Assembly (NCBI GenBank): GCA_034696485.1
Contig: JAQIWT010000413.1
Coordinates: forward strand, 1-20,948
Direction of reading: 5' to 3'
From: Isohypsibius dastychi
Lineage: Eukaryota; Tardigrada; Eutardigrada; Parachela; Isohypsibiidae
Length of the DNA: 20,948 bases
Position 1 is the first letter of the stretch. Every line of letters starts with the position of its first letter. The position numbers and the translations under genes were made by a program. Below are positions 1 through 10,177 of the stretch, one piece after another. The notes below the pieces were generated by a model. It had not been told where the DNA came from, searched no databases, and was given only the letters and a program-made list of their open reading frames with translations.

Positions 1-66
1 CGCACCTATGGGACCCCGCTGTTCACATTTCTGCTCAAATCTAAACAGCGGGGTCTCATAGGTGCG
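1..66. repeat. Near-perfect inverted repeat (hairpin)
   Basis: Positions 1-23 and 44-66 are reverse complements with a single mismatch (22 of 23 pairs), separated by a 20-nt loop. The arms are GC-rich, unlike the AT-rich surroundings. The sequence could be a fold-back element, the end of a mobile element, or a structured transcript. The window starts exactly here, so anything to the left is invisible. Confidence 0.85.
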
Positions 67-734
67 GTAAGCGGCGCGCCTCCCTATCAATGCCAATCAG
101 CCTGTTTATTTCCATCGCTGATTCCTCATTTGCTTAGTAGCCGATCCGGTCGAAAACAATCTGGTCCATAGAGGTTTTGCAGGGCTTCAAAATGATATCT
201 TATTCATGCTTGAGACATGATTTGGAAACGGAAGGTTGAGTGAACCAACCCAAGTCTTTTTAACACACTGCGCCAGTCCAAGTCTTTCACTGGTAGATAG
301 CTTGCTTCCATTTCGCTGAGCAGATCGCTAGATCGCTTGTTTCCCACTACTGTACATGGTCGAACAGGTATTCTTCACAGGACTCTAAAAATTGTATTCA
401 TAATCGGACCTGATATCTATACGTTCTACAGAATCGTCATAGTATTTTTCGTTGCCATACAATGCGAACTCGTTTCCGATTTTTCAGTTTTGCACAATTG
501 TAACTCAAGAAGTTTTGCTGTTTTAAAATGGAAAATTCACGAAATCCTGCCGACGGAATCGCATTGTTAGGTGGTACATGAGAAAACGAATCACATACGA
601 AGACATTTTTCGTTTGGATTAGCAACAACTGCTCGAAAAAAGACCTGAAAGTTCTCTTGGAAAATATTGGCCTTCTCGCGGGAGCTGATCAGCCAGACCA
701 TCGAGAACTCCAAGCGAAAAATCCAAAGTTGAAG
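67..734. other. No gene seen; non-coding flank
   Basis: Only short ORFs without recognisable domains occur here (for example 337-570 plus and 437-628 minus, which overlap each other). The one structured item is a single copy of the right-hand array unit at 318-341, listed separately. Nothing else is supported. Confidence 0.6.
318..341 (-). repeat. Single inverted copy of the 48-bp array unit
   Basis: Positions 318-339 are an exact 22-nt reverse complement of the core of the tandem array at 20303-20725 (the doubled 'gatctagc' motif with flanks). One unit on the left in opposite orientation to nine on the right suggests the motif existed on both flanks and was amplified only on one. Confidence 0.7.
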
Positions 735-1185
735 ACGCCAGGTGGGAAATGTATCACGAGATGTCACTCAATGTGATTTTGGAAAATGGGCATAAACGGC
801 CACCACTTTAAAACGCCGTTACGACGACTCCAAAATCGTGATCCATAATTCATAATCCATCATCGCCGCTCACGAAAATGAATAATTTGCGTTCAGAAGC
901 AAGAAACTCCATTCAGCAACAAGATTAAACGATTTCGAATAAAGTAAAGAGTTTGTTAGCACTCCTACAGAATTCTGGACATCGTGGACCGATTGTTTTT
1001 TTCTTCATTAGACGTAACTCCGGAGACATCAGGTTAACTTAACCAACAAAAAATATTCACAGAATGCTTGCTAAATAAGCGGCTTAAAAAGTATCTTCAG
1101 CTGTATCGGGACCAACTTATATTTCATTATCCAGCTTAAGTACTGGATTTGAACCGGTACACCATCGTCGCGATAAGCGTCAATC
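735..1185 (+). repeat. Dispersed repeat, left (internally deleted) copy
   Basis: This stretch matches 19634-20265 in the same orientation with moderate divergence. Shared landmarks are the block 'cacgagatgtcactcaatgt' (near 757 and 19667), 'cgctcacgaa', 'attctggacatcg', 'gacatcaggt', 'aatgcttgctaaat' and 'tcttcagctgtatcggga'. The left copy lacks roughly 150 bp present on the right between the 'cgccgttac' and 'cgctcacgaa' landmarks. Neither copy holds a convincing intact reading frame; the longer copy has one open stretch (19655-19963). Confidence 0.85.
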
Positions 1186-2429
1186 ACCTACTGTTATTGT
1201 TGCAAAAAACGATGATTATTGATGTGATTCAGATTCGCAGACTATCGCTGCGGTTGTTTGTATCATTTGCCATCTTCGCAAATGAAATCTGAAAGCCGAG
1301 CATGAAACTGAAGCGGCTAGTTGCCCCGGAATCCTGAATTTCACCTCGGTCTTCATTTGATGGTTTTGTGCAAAACAGAAAAGCTACAAAATTTTGCTAC
1401 TAGGAGAGTATCGACTCACCAGACTTACATGCTAAATAGCAGCTTTTTTGACAAGAGCATTACTTTCTTGGTAAATTTTCTACCGCTTCCATGGATTTGG
1501 GGCTTTCCACCGTCAGTTTCGGTGGTGTGCCGCTTGTAATCGTTTCTCTCCTTTATAATGTACTGTAAACCGAATCGAATTTAGTTGCGTGGCTGATTCT
1601 ATTCATTTGGCAGTACGTTGTAGCTATATTTCCAAGCAGAAATCACTAAAAGCTTTGATGTCTCACAAGCGGTTCAAGTTCATGGTCAGCTATCGCAAGA
1701 CTAGCATCCCAAAACGTGAAACATCTGAAACAGCAGCTAATATGTGAGTTGATTGGGAATGGTAGTCTTTCACACGGTCACAAGGGTGTCCATCAATGAG
1801 TTGCGATAATTCCATTAGAAATGGCCGACCTTTTCCAAGCCCGACTTGTCACCATTGCTCAATGACCGAAACCGTGCAGCCTCTCCGCCAAATAACGGGT
1901 CATAGCAAGTTAGTTTAATCATCACGTCTGACCAGTCAAATTATAATGGTGGCGAGCGATATGGATGACAAGCGAACTTTTCATCGGGTTCTGGTCGTCT
2001 TTCAAAAATATGTAGATGTGAACCATCTTTTTCGAAATATTCGTTTCCGCTTGTTGATGAAACTACTATCCAAGTACATGGACTGGAGCATTGGATATCT
2101 AGGAGAACCACTCTGGAAAACTAGGTTTCTACAAGAGAAAAACACAACGGTCTTCACGCTTGCGAAGATGTGGTGGGAGTGTAAATCGCTCATCCAGTTA
2201 TGAAAGCTAGTGAAGCAGAATGCACAAATTGAACTTGGTAATCTTGATATTTGCGTATCTGGGCACAGTGCAATGTTGTACAGTAGTTTTTACGCGGATA
2301 CAGATTGCTTCCAGTTAGAGCTTGGAGATCTTGAACATGCTGTTTGGGGGAAAGACTTAATCGTTGTGATCATAAGTTCATCGTTCTCTCAGCTTCGAAA
2401 ATACAACAGGAAGACTGCCAGCTCCCAAA
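1186..2429. other. No recognised gene
   Basis: The region holds a few plus-strand open stretches: 1946-2203 (85 codons from an ATG) and 2210-2608 (opens at a non-ATG codon). I recognise no domain in either, and overlapping minus-strand frames are equally open, so I do not call them genes. The second overlaps the end of the kinase relic on the minus strand, which argues that it is a shadow. Confidence 0.5.
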
Positions 2430-3300
2430 GGATAAAGACAAGGTGTCCAGACTACCAGACTACAACGGTCTGCAGCATTGGGTTTCAAACAGGCTTTAGT
2501 GAATATTTTAAGGTCATACGACAGCCAGCTTCTTGGGGCAGCCGAGACGCCACCAGATTAAATATTTTGCGCGTAATCGTTGAGACGGTCATAAGGCACG
2601 ATAATTGATGCTTTTTTTCGATATTTCCTGTCCCACACTTGCTCCAAGTTGCTCTCAGTCCTTTCCGACAATAAAACGATTCTGGGATCCTACGGCTGCA
2701 TGTTTATTGAGAATAGCACAGTCCAAACTCCGGTTATCAGTTTTGATGATGATATTTTGGGAGGATTCTGTGAGGGCGATTCTCGATGCCGTTTCGGGCA
2801 ACAGTACCTGAGATTTCCAACAAAAAAACTTATGTCGATTGCATCGATATCTCGTTTTCCCGCAATGATAGCTTCATCGAGATCACATATTTTGACCTGC
2901 GTCGTACCGTGCTCTTCTTCGGCAATCACAAAACTGGCTAGTTTGAGATCACCATGAACAATTCCGTTAGAGTGGAGATACGAAAGACCAAAAATAATAT
3001 GTCCCGATGACCGATGAGAAACGAAGATTCTTTCTCACCTGAGCAGTATTCCATAACAATGCAGATTTTGTTGGTCTCAGAAACCGTTTGTGCTATTTTG
3101 AATACCGCGTAGTACCTGAAGACATTCACGTGCCTGCGTTCTGAGATAGGTGATCTACTTTTCATGTTCCTCGAAATTTCTTTCACACATGTTATCGACC
3201 AAATGATTTCTATTCAACTCTTCGATGGCAAGAAATTGTTGTCCACCAGGTTGTGGCCATTGAACAACTTCCGCTTTTAGTACGACACCCCTCCTGCAGG
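2430..3300 (-). pseudogene. Decayed protein-kinase domain
   Basis: On the minus strand, fragments of a eukaryotic Ser/Thr-type protein kinase follow in order but in shifting frames. The N-lobe lies near 3295-3190, where the ATP-anchoring lysine of the usual AxK motif is Glu (LAIEEL). Subdomains IV-V lie near 3140-3040 (RHVNVFRYY ... CIVMEYCSG). The catalytic loop is near 2980-2940 (GLSYLHSNGIVHGDLK, with Ser where Asn usually sits after DLK). Next come a DFG-like DLD near 2910, a P+1 segment near 2810 (RYCCP then ETASRIAL, frame changed) and a subdomain XI-like CLKPNAADRC near 2480. At least three frame changes plus stop codons separate the pieces. A possible donor at 'ctcaggtgag' (about 3045) hints at an intron, but not all shifts can be introns. 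Loss of key residues plus frameshifts makes this a relic. Confidence 0.72.
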
Positions 3301-3785
3301 TAGAAATCTTCTAGAAATAGAAATAGAAATCTTAGAAATATATATATATAAATATATATTCTTCGAGATCTCCGCCCTTTAGCCCTCTCGTCAAACCGCT
3401 GTCCACGATTTCGTCATTCATTCCGCAAAAAACCATGTTGTTCTTGAAGAGAAAATAGGTCAAGTCTTCCGAGGGGAGTATTTAGGGGTGAGCGGTCGGG
3501 GGTGAGGGGTGTAGGAACCAGAACTTGATTATTAGAGTAATAATTATCTTCACCTGGTTAAATGTCAATCAGAACACAGCGTTTTGGTCTTACAGTCTAT
3601 CATCGTCACCGGTGACATGGCAAACTTGATCTGACTATCAGTCAGCTAACACTGCGTATTATTTGACACACTTCCATTCGTATGAGAGGACCAGTGAATT
3701 TGTGGATTGGTGAAACAGATTTTTATGGTTTAGTTGCCTGTGTTGTTCTTTGCAGGCCAGTGATCGTTATCGATAGTAGATACCT
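3301..3785. other. Non-coding: low-complexity and G-rich tracts
   Basis: Positions 3310-3360 are an A/T-rich simple sequence ('agaaat' and 'atat' repeats). Positions 3473-3509 contain four runs of four or five G within 37 nt. No ORF of interest is present. The first weak 'caccggtgac ... aacttgatct' motif of the downstream array family appears near 3607-3632. Confidence 0.6.
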
Positions 3786-4335
3786 TTTGAACTTGATCTT
3801 TTTCACCCCTGAATCTGTGAACCGGTGAACTCAATCTTGTTTTCGGGTAAAATTTCCCACCGATTCCTTTTTCCTTCACTCCGAACTAGTGAACCGGTGA
3901 AATTAATGATAACTGCGGGTCAAATAATCTTTTCGAACCCGATTTTCCCCACCCCGAATCAATGAACTGCTGAACTTGATCTTAGAATCGGGTAAAATCA
4001 ATTTTTGATGTCACTGTTTTCCACCCTTTTTCACCCCGAACTAGTGAACCCGTGAAATTGATGATAAGTGCGGGTTGGGACAATATTTAGAAATCTATCT
4101 TTTACCACCGCGGATCAGTGAACTGGCGAACTTGATTTTGGATCGGGTAAAATTATAGCTTCTCGTCCCATTTTTTTACCCCTAACCAGTGAACTCGTGA
4201 CACTGGAGATAAGTGCGTGTCAGGACAGCTTTTTCTCACTCCGAATCGGTGAACCGTTGAACCCGATTTCGGATTCTCCTAAGAATGTAGCTGTTCGATT
4301 CCGTTTTTGACCCAGAATCATTGAACCGATGAAAG
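3786..4335 (+). repeat. Degenerate tandem array, ~150-bp two-part unit
   Basis: Two half-units alternate. Half A resembles 'gaatcNgtgaaccggtgaac' followed by 'ttgatctt..atcgggtaaaa'. Half B resembles 'gaactagtgaaccggtgaaa' followed by 'ttgatgataagtgcgggt'. The 'gggtaaaat' landmark recurs at 3845, 3990 and 4145, and the 'actagtgaacc' landmark near 3885 and 4040 with a decayed third near 4185, giving a period of 145-155 bp and about four units. It lies just beyond the 3' end of the helicase gene. Inverted relatives lie on the far side of the transposase gene (17862-17952), so it may be a subterminal transposase-binding array. Confidence 0.85.
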
Positions 4336-4610
4336 GGTCAGTTTGACTGGTGACCACGTCCGGTCTGATCTAGAGCTCATTCAGTCTATGTTCCAGTTTC
4401 AGGTGCAGAAGAAAAAAATGATTTGTCCGTGTTCTCAATCGTACATATGCATGTTTTTATCGACTGAAAGCTGCATCGAAATTCTGTCATGACACAACGC
4501 ACAGTGATAATTAAATATACGTTTGACAGCTTGCAATAAATCTGTGAAGCTGCCGTACTGAAGTAAGCGCTGCTTATTTTTATTCAATAATATCCGATAG
4601 AACTCAATAT
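4336..4610. other. 3' flank of the helicase gene
   Basis: No ORF or repeat was recognised. It probably includes the 3' untranslated region of the minus-strand helicase gene. 'ttattcaataa' at about 4580 contains a reverse-complement AATAA-type motif that could serve polyadenylation of that gene. Confidence 0.35.
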
Positions 4611-7600
4611 TTAAAAGAACTCAATTTCCGACATGTTATCAACAAAGTAAACTTGACCATCAGTTTCTCTGTGATCAGATCCAAAACTTCCATTATCCAT
4701 TTGGTTGACCATCGTATCAAAATCTTCGGCGATATTTTGCTCGTCTTCAGCTGTATCCAGTATCATCTCAGATTCCGCCTCGCATGTCGAGTCATTCAAA
4801 TTCGGTGAATGTAATCGCAGTTCGTGATGTTGTTGATTTTCTTTATATGGGTTCTCCATTCCGATTTTGTTCAGCGTATCGTACAAACGGTTTTTTGCGC
4901 TAGGACGAATTCGGAAATCGGCTTCGTACCTGTTGCGATATTCAACTGCTGTGATACGCAACTTTTGTAATTTTTCCTTGGTCAGATGGTCTGGCAAGCA
5001 TTTGAAAAATACAGAATACGCAGCAGATTTCCCAGAGTCAAGGGTAATATCTACATCTTTTAGTATACCATATCCGAGAGTCGACAACGACGATGCGATC
5101 TGCTTGAATTCTGCAATCCCTGCGAATTTGGGTAGATTTTTGTAGCCATACGCTTCTGAGATGATGCGTGGATAGATGAATGCTCCTTCCAGAAGCAGGA
5201 ATCGGTATTCAGTGGATTTTTTTTCATCTGAGCCATCAAATACCGCAGCTATGCCCTCGCTCGAGAGCACGTGGCGTATTGCACCTGGAATAATCCATAT
5301 TTCAAGCATGAATTTTAAAACATTGCTATGAAGTTCTCGAATCAGAGCTGTGTCAGAAAGAAGTATTGTTTGGAGTTATGACGGATGTGCTACGTCAAAT
5401 CAAGTTCATCTCAAAAAACTCTTGAATTTATCGTATAACAATGGCTGCAGCTCAATTTTGATTTCGTGCAATAAACTCTTGATCTGTGTTTGAGTCTAAC
5501 TGACCTTGGACAGTTTCAATGCTGATTTCTGTGGGAATCTCGATCTGTCCAAAATCCTTCAGTGTAATGAGAGCATGAATCAAGAAATGTAAATTCTGAG
5601 CGACATGAATGACCATTTCTTCGAGTTTTCCCAGCCCCCGTTCAGCAATTTCATCGTCGCTTTCGTCATCATCTGAAGAATCTAACTGAACGTTGATTTT
5701 CTCGACTAGTTCGGCGGAAAATTTGAAAATGAGTCTCCGTCCCTGAGCTGACGGCATCAAGGTGAATAACTCAGGGTGGTCTGCCAGATAGCCGTACAAA
5801 TACAGAAAGGTCGTCTTGTGATCAAATTCAGCCTGGAGATTCATTGCTGTCCAATACTTATACCACTCCTCACACCCCGAATTTGGTGCGGAAATCAGTG
5901 TGAAAAGCAGTCTGTTCTTGAATCCGTCTCCATGGACCCACATTTTCATCAACAAACAAGCTCCCACCGGATGTAAGCCACCAAACAGGTTCACGCATGA
6001 GTCAGGTATTCTCAACGATACAGCTTTCTTATAGCGAATGCGTAACGCACTGCCACTCCACCCTCCGTTGATTAAAGCTAACGCTTGTGTGCCATCTTGT
6101 TTTGTCGTGAAGGTTTGCAACCAAGCAAAAATTTCATCGGCAAATATTGTGCCATAACCCTTTGTTTCAAGTAGAAAATCTCGCAGTGCTGCAAATAACA
6201 GTCCAGTTTTATCGGTTGTATTTCATCGGTTGTATCACATTGTAGTCTAGCATTTCATCGTTTGATACCTTGAATTTGAATCGCTCGAGTGTGAATCGCA
6301 CTAGCCAGCGGTCTATCCAGAAGCTTGACAGCTTCTCTATTCTTCCACAATTTGAGCTTTGATACTCACAGTTCTTATGAAAACAACCCTTCACCCTTGA
6401 AAACAGAAGTGTGACAACTTCTTTCTAAGTTCTCTAAGTTCATGTTTAGTGTGGGGGGGGGGAAGCTTTTCTTGACACATAGGTGTCGCTGGAGGTCAAG
6501 GCAAGTAAACTTCAAAAAAGTTATTCTAATTGGCCGATTAGCCCGACCTCCGTAGTATTAAGTATTAAAAGTATCAAAAATATTGAAAGTAGTATTAGAA
6601 AGTTTTTAGTAGCGTTCCATGAATTCCTGTAGACTCATATGTCAGAAAGTTACAAAACCTCGAAATATCTGGCTTAACCCACGCCCATACCTCGCCTAGT
6701 TTACCGCTATAAAGGCCTACTACCCCTATTGCCTACTTCTCCGGCAGTGGGAGTGTGCATTAGGATTATGATTTGAGCATTCGACTGCTCTGCGCAGTTT
6801 GTTGTCGTATTCTGTATTCATCATTCATAATTTGTTCTCATCCCCTCGTTCTCAAGGGTTTTAAGAATAGATCCTGAAAGATAGATGGATTCCTGTCTTC
6901 TGGTTTGATCGGATGAATCAGTGGCGAAATCGATGGCTAAGGAGAACACATAAATCGATAATATTTGATAACTTGTGACTCGAGAGCACCATGCTTGCTC
7001 TTCTTCACTCCCCTGTATGAAATGAGGGGGAGTGCAAAGAGGGATCTATCGAGCCGCCGTGTTTGAGAAACTCGCATGATTATGCATCAGTTCTTTTCAA
7101 AACCCATAATTCTACTTATAAATACTGGTGGGCATTGCAAATTTGTTGATAAAAAAAATGTGTGAAAAATCTTCGATATTTCAGCCGGTATGGATTTGAG
7201 AAAATTTGTCAGCTTGATCGATTTTTTTCAATAAAAATTTTAATCAATAATTTGTAGCCGTGCTGATCCTGTTTTTTGAGTATTTTGGATGATCATAGCG
7301 TTCTCTGCGGTAGTGATGGTAGACAATAGCCAGATTCATAACGAATGACCCGCTCACCTGCTGTTGTTCCAGCGTTGTCTTTGATGACAACTTTATAGAA
7401 ATCTTCAATGTGCTCAATTATGTCCGTGCAAAACATTTTCGTGGCCGGTGATTTTCCATACCCAGCACCAGCAATCGTTACGATGAACAACGACGGAACA
7501 GTTATGTACTTGACTCTTGGGCCCATTTTGAATCCAACTTTGCCCGCGATGATTGAAGCTGTGGTTGAGAGCAAACAAGCCAGAACGGCTGGTGGTTTTG

Positions 7601-8348
7601 ATCGGCATGATATAGCCCAGAAATTTAGTGCTTTTGCAATTCTGGGCGGTAAATAATCTTCTACGTTTTGTGGATACCGTTTGAGAGCACGAAGAAAAAT
7701 TCGGTTCGCTTTTCCTTCAGAAACTGTGGCGAATTTGTGAGAGGCCATGTGCCTTTGCAAATCCAAAATAACAGCAAACTGGTAACAGTTCCGAGTTAGT
7801 TTCGAACTGAGCTAGCTACCAAATTTGCTAGGCAAAATTCATGATTCGATTTGATTTGGTGAAGTTGATTGCAACTGCGATCTTAGAATTTCAGACCAGT
7901 GAGGGTTAACTGAAACCAAAATACAAACATGAAAACCAAACTCACGTCAAGTCAACACGACACTGCAATGAATTAAGACGGACCATTTCAGACCAGCCGA
8001 AACTTTAGATAAACAATGAAACGAACCAGAGCCGTGTCATCGGCCAGGTTAGTGTAGATCTTTACTCTGTCGATATTGTTCCGACCCCCATGATGCATGC
8101 AAACTGAAACCAACCTTTTCACGCTGACTGAATAAAACCTTGGAGTTATAACCTGACTTTTGGATATCCTTCGGAATATCTGTTTGAAAGTGCGCTGCAC
8201 AACGCATCGAGAGCAGCTCAATGAGCCGGATTCTCCGATGCAATCACACTGAGTGGGTCTTAATGTACTCCAGGGTATTTATTTCGCGGATCAGAGCGTA
8301 TATTTTGGGGTCGACGATGGTGATTGGATCCAACAGATTTTGTTCCAT
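4611..8348 (-). CDS. DUF3987-family P-loop helicase/primase-associated ATPase (six exons)
   Basis: Proposed minus-strand exons are 8348-8250, 8194-8115, 7806-7358, 6364-6269, 6188-5505 and 5347-4611. Their lengths sum to 2145 nt, giving 714 aa plus stop with all phases matching. It begins with ATG (MEQNLLDP). The DUF3987 signature is clear: an N-terminal 'YLPPRIAKAL...FWAI' segment, Walker A GAGYGKS (residues about 173-179), a Walker B-like TIFADE (D259/E260), GGLHPVG (about 311-317) and DGFKNR with the conserved Arg (R334). Acidic stretches follow near 411-424 and in the tail. DUF3987 proteins are P-loop ATPases often paired with archaeo-eukaryotic primases, so a replicative helicase role is inferred. 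The 993-nt third intron holds a dispersed repeat. The exon 4 acceptor (...gtgag) is weak, so exon 4 and the small exon 2 are the least certain. Short upstream TTG starts were rejected because homology runs through them. Confidence 0.82.
6189..6268 (-). other. 80-nt intron of the helicase gene (ambiguous)
   Basis: Donor aag|gtatca and acceptor tttgcag|c join phase 1 to phase 1 and give ...IQIQALRDFLLETKGYG.... The intron contains a near-exact 14-nt tandem duplication ('acaaccgatgaaat' followed by a second 'acaaccgat'). Its last part would read as in-frame protein (DKTGLLFAALRDF), which resembles the DUF3987 'D-T-x-E-G-L' segment, but that reading needs a frameshift and crosses a TGA. I favour the intron. 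Confidence 0.6.
6395..7292. other. Intronic stretch with little coding content
   Basis: This lies inside the proposed 993-nt intron (7357-6365) of the helicase gene. It contains a run of at least ten G at about 6452, the dispersed repeat at 6510-6760 and otherwise AT-rich unique sequence. No ORF of note occurs on either strand, which is consistent with an intron enlarged by insertion. Confidence 0.5.
6510..6760 (+). repeat. Dispersed repeat, intronic copy
   Basis: It is a diverged direct repeat of 12490-12730. Both begin with 'aaagtt...att', then '(t/g)gattggccgattagcccgacc' against a near-identical block, then 'tagta'. Both later share a C-rich stretch ('cctcgcct.gt.t.cc') followed by 'ctact' and 'tgcc' motifs. 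No coding content is seen. Confidence 0.6.
7359..7806 (-). other. Walker A exon of the helicase gene
   Basis: This is exon 3 of the helicase model and carries the nucleotide-binding loop. It runs from acceptor gctcag|ttcg (7806) to donor acagcag|gtgagc (last exon base 7358), a near-ideal splice donor. Reading past the donor gives about 19 further codons and a stop at 7293, which marks readthrough, not the real C-terminus. The overlapping plus-strand ORF 7408-7656 is a shadow. Confidence 0.8.
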
Positions 8349-8498
8349 TTCAACAGATAAAATGCCAAATGATTAAAATCAAATCAAGCGCTGAGCTATC
8401 AACAAAATATGGCACCTCCGCAGAAAAAGTCAGGTAGTGCAGCTGGAGATGGAACAGAGTGACATTTTTAATGTTGCAAAATCGTGACATTCAGAATT

Positions 8499-9879
8499 TC
8501 AAATTCTTTCCACGCGAAAATTCATACTAGAGTCTCCCACGGAAGTATCTTTGCTAAATCTGAGCTCAAACGGAGTACTGTTACCGTGATTATAGGATGG
8601 GTCAGCAAGTGAAATCAGTGGATTCTTGATGCAAATTTTGGCACCAACTTTGAATTTACTTGCAAAATCTTCGAACTGTGAGAAAATGGCTCCTCTAGCT
8701 GTACCGGTCGCATCTCTGCAAGTGAAATACAGTCCATCCCCTTCCTTTCCATTGGCTTTCCATGGTCCGATTCTTTGACTCAACACTTCCACGTTCACTT
8801 CAACTCTGAACAAAATGGGTGGATGAATGGGTGTGAGGTTGATGTATTGATATCAAGTATGTTTACCCTTTCAATTTACTATCCAACTGGAAAATTGTGA
8901 TTTTCTTCAGGTCAGGCGTTCCCACAACCAAACGCGTTGGTTCACCGAACTTGCGATCAATCGCATCCTGAAGTTGCTCATCCTGCAGGATAATTTCACT
9001 GTCGTGCAGAACCAGTATGGTCCTACAATGATAAATGCACGGATCTGATAGGATATGCACGACAAAATTTCGAAATCAACAGAATCGAAAAACTGACACC
9101 CGCCGCTTCAGTATCTTGTAATTGAACAGCGGTTATTTTGCATCGAAAATTAATCCAGATCTTTTAAAACAACAACGGCACTGATGTTTACCCATTTGGA
9201 CCTGGTCGAAGACTGCTACGACCGACTTTCAGAAGACCAGACTGATAATTCTCAAACATCATACCACTGCCACGTGCGAATTCACATTCTGTAAATTTTC
9301 AGTGTTCTGTTAGTTTTCTGTTACCCATGAAAAAATACAGCTAACCTGTAGTCATATGTCGCCAGTCTCGAACAAGTAAAACTGTTCCATCATCATTCTT
9401 CCGAGTTGCAATGATATACAGAGTGAATGGACCAGATTTACCCCCAAAAGCGTCCTAATATATATTCTGTCATTTTTGAAGTAACCCATAATTGATGTTT
9501 CACCAACCTTCAGCGTGAACTTGTTTTCGAGTTGAGAGATGTGATTCATCAGCTGCACGTTAGAAACAGGTTTTGGCAACATGAGCCCGTTGTTCACCAT
9601 TTGTTCAGAACATCGACTCATCTTCGTTGAAACAGCAGCTGGAAAAACTTGCCGAACGTCGGACGCACCTTCCGCTCGCGATTGTGCATCAGTAGGAAAC
9701 GATTTGATCGCGATCACGCACGATTTCTCAGACTCGCTATCAGAATCCAGCCGAGTGCCTTTACGTTTCTGTGAGGCATACTGAACATCTTCATCATCGC
9801 TCTCATTTTCGAAAAATTTGGGATCCCCAGCGCTTTCGTCGCCGGAATCAAGCAGAAGTGCGTCGTTCTCTTGTTGTTT
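8499..9879 (-). CDS. RPA70-like OB-fold ssDNA-binding protein (5' end not found)
   Basis: Minus-strand exons are 9879-9508, 9454-9346, 9288-9192, 9022-8867 and 8805-8499. The introns are 53, 57, 169 and 61 nt, all GT-AG with matching phases, and together they encode 346 aa. No in-frame ATG occurs near the start of the first exon and it follows an acceptor (gactctag|aaa), so an upstream first exon is missing. An acidic, Ser/Asp/Glu-rich N-terminal part (DSDSESEKS) leads to a first OB-like segment (FTLYIIATRKNDDGTVLLVRD). The C-terminal domain looks like RPA70 DNA-binding domain A or B: ITIFQLDS, RIGPWKANGKEGDGLYFTCR, DATGTARGAIFSQF, VGAKICIKN and FELRFSKDTSV. The zinc-containing C domain of RPA70 is absent. 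Likely role: coating single-stranded DNA during replication of the element. It could instead be a diverged host RPA paralogue. Confidence 0.75.
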
Positions 9880-10177
9880 CTAGAGTCAAAAATATCGAAC
9901 GGTCACTCAAGCCAGCAGATCTGATCAAACAAGTTGAAAAACATATGCTCGCTCAACAAACATGACCAAAAATCACTTTCGATATTTCGTCAGATTAAGG
10001 ATTCAATATCCACATCGCTTCATGCGTTAAGCTAAAAGTAGACATTCTGGTTAAACGTGGAGAAAAAAGACGATGACTAATTATTATTCATGTTTGGGTA
10101 AGTCACTCAAGCGAGTCGATCTGATCAACAGTAGCGACAAGCATTTCTCAGATTGAACTGCGTGGGAGGTAGCCCAG
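9880..10177. other. Gap upstream of the RPA-like gene
   Basis: This interval should contain the missing first exon or exons and promoter of the RPA-like gene, but I could not choose an exon with confidence. A minus-strand ATG at about 9963 opens only 12 codons. A short diverged direct repeat is present (9901-9930 and about 10099-10128, sharing 'gtcactcaagc' and 'gatctgatcaa'). Confidence 0.4.

Noticed and set aside
1946-2608. Two consecutive plus-strand ORFs as one gene with a readthrough stop
   Set aside because: No domain, the second lacks an ATG, and it overlaps the kinase relic on the other strand.
4867-5145. Plus-strand ORF of 92 codons
   Set aside because: It is a shadow of the last helicase exon on the minus strand.
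5452-6120. Stand-alone 222-aa gene starting at 6120
   Set aside because: The start is a TTG and the DUF3987 homology (TIFADEIFAW) continues upstream in frame, so this is an exon. The stop at 5452 is readthrough past the donor at 5504.
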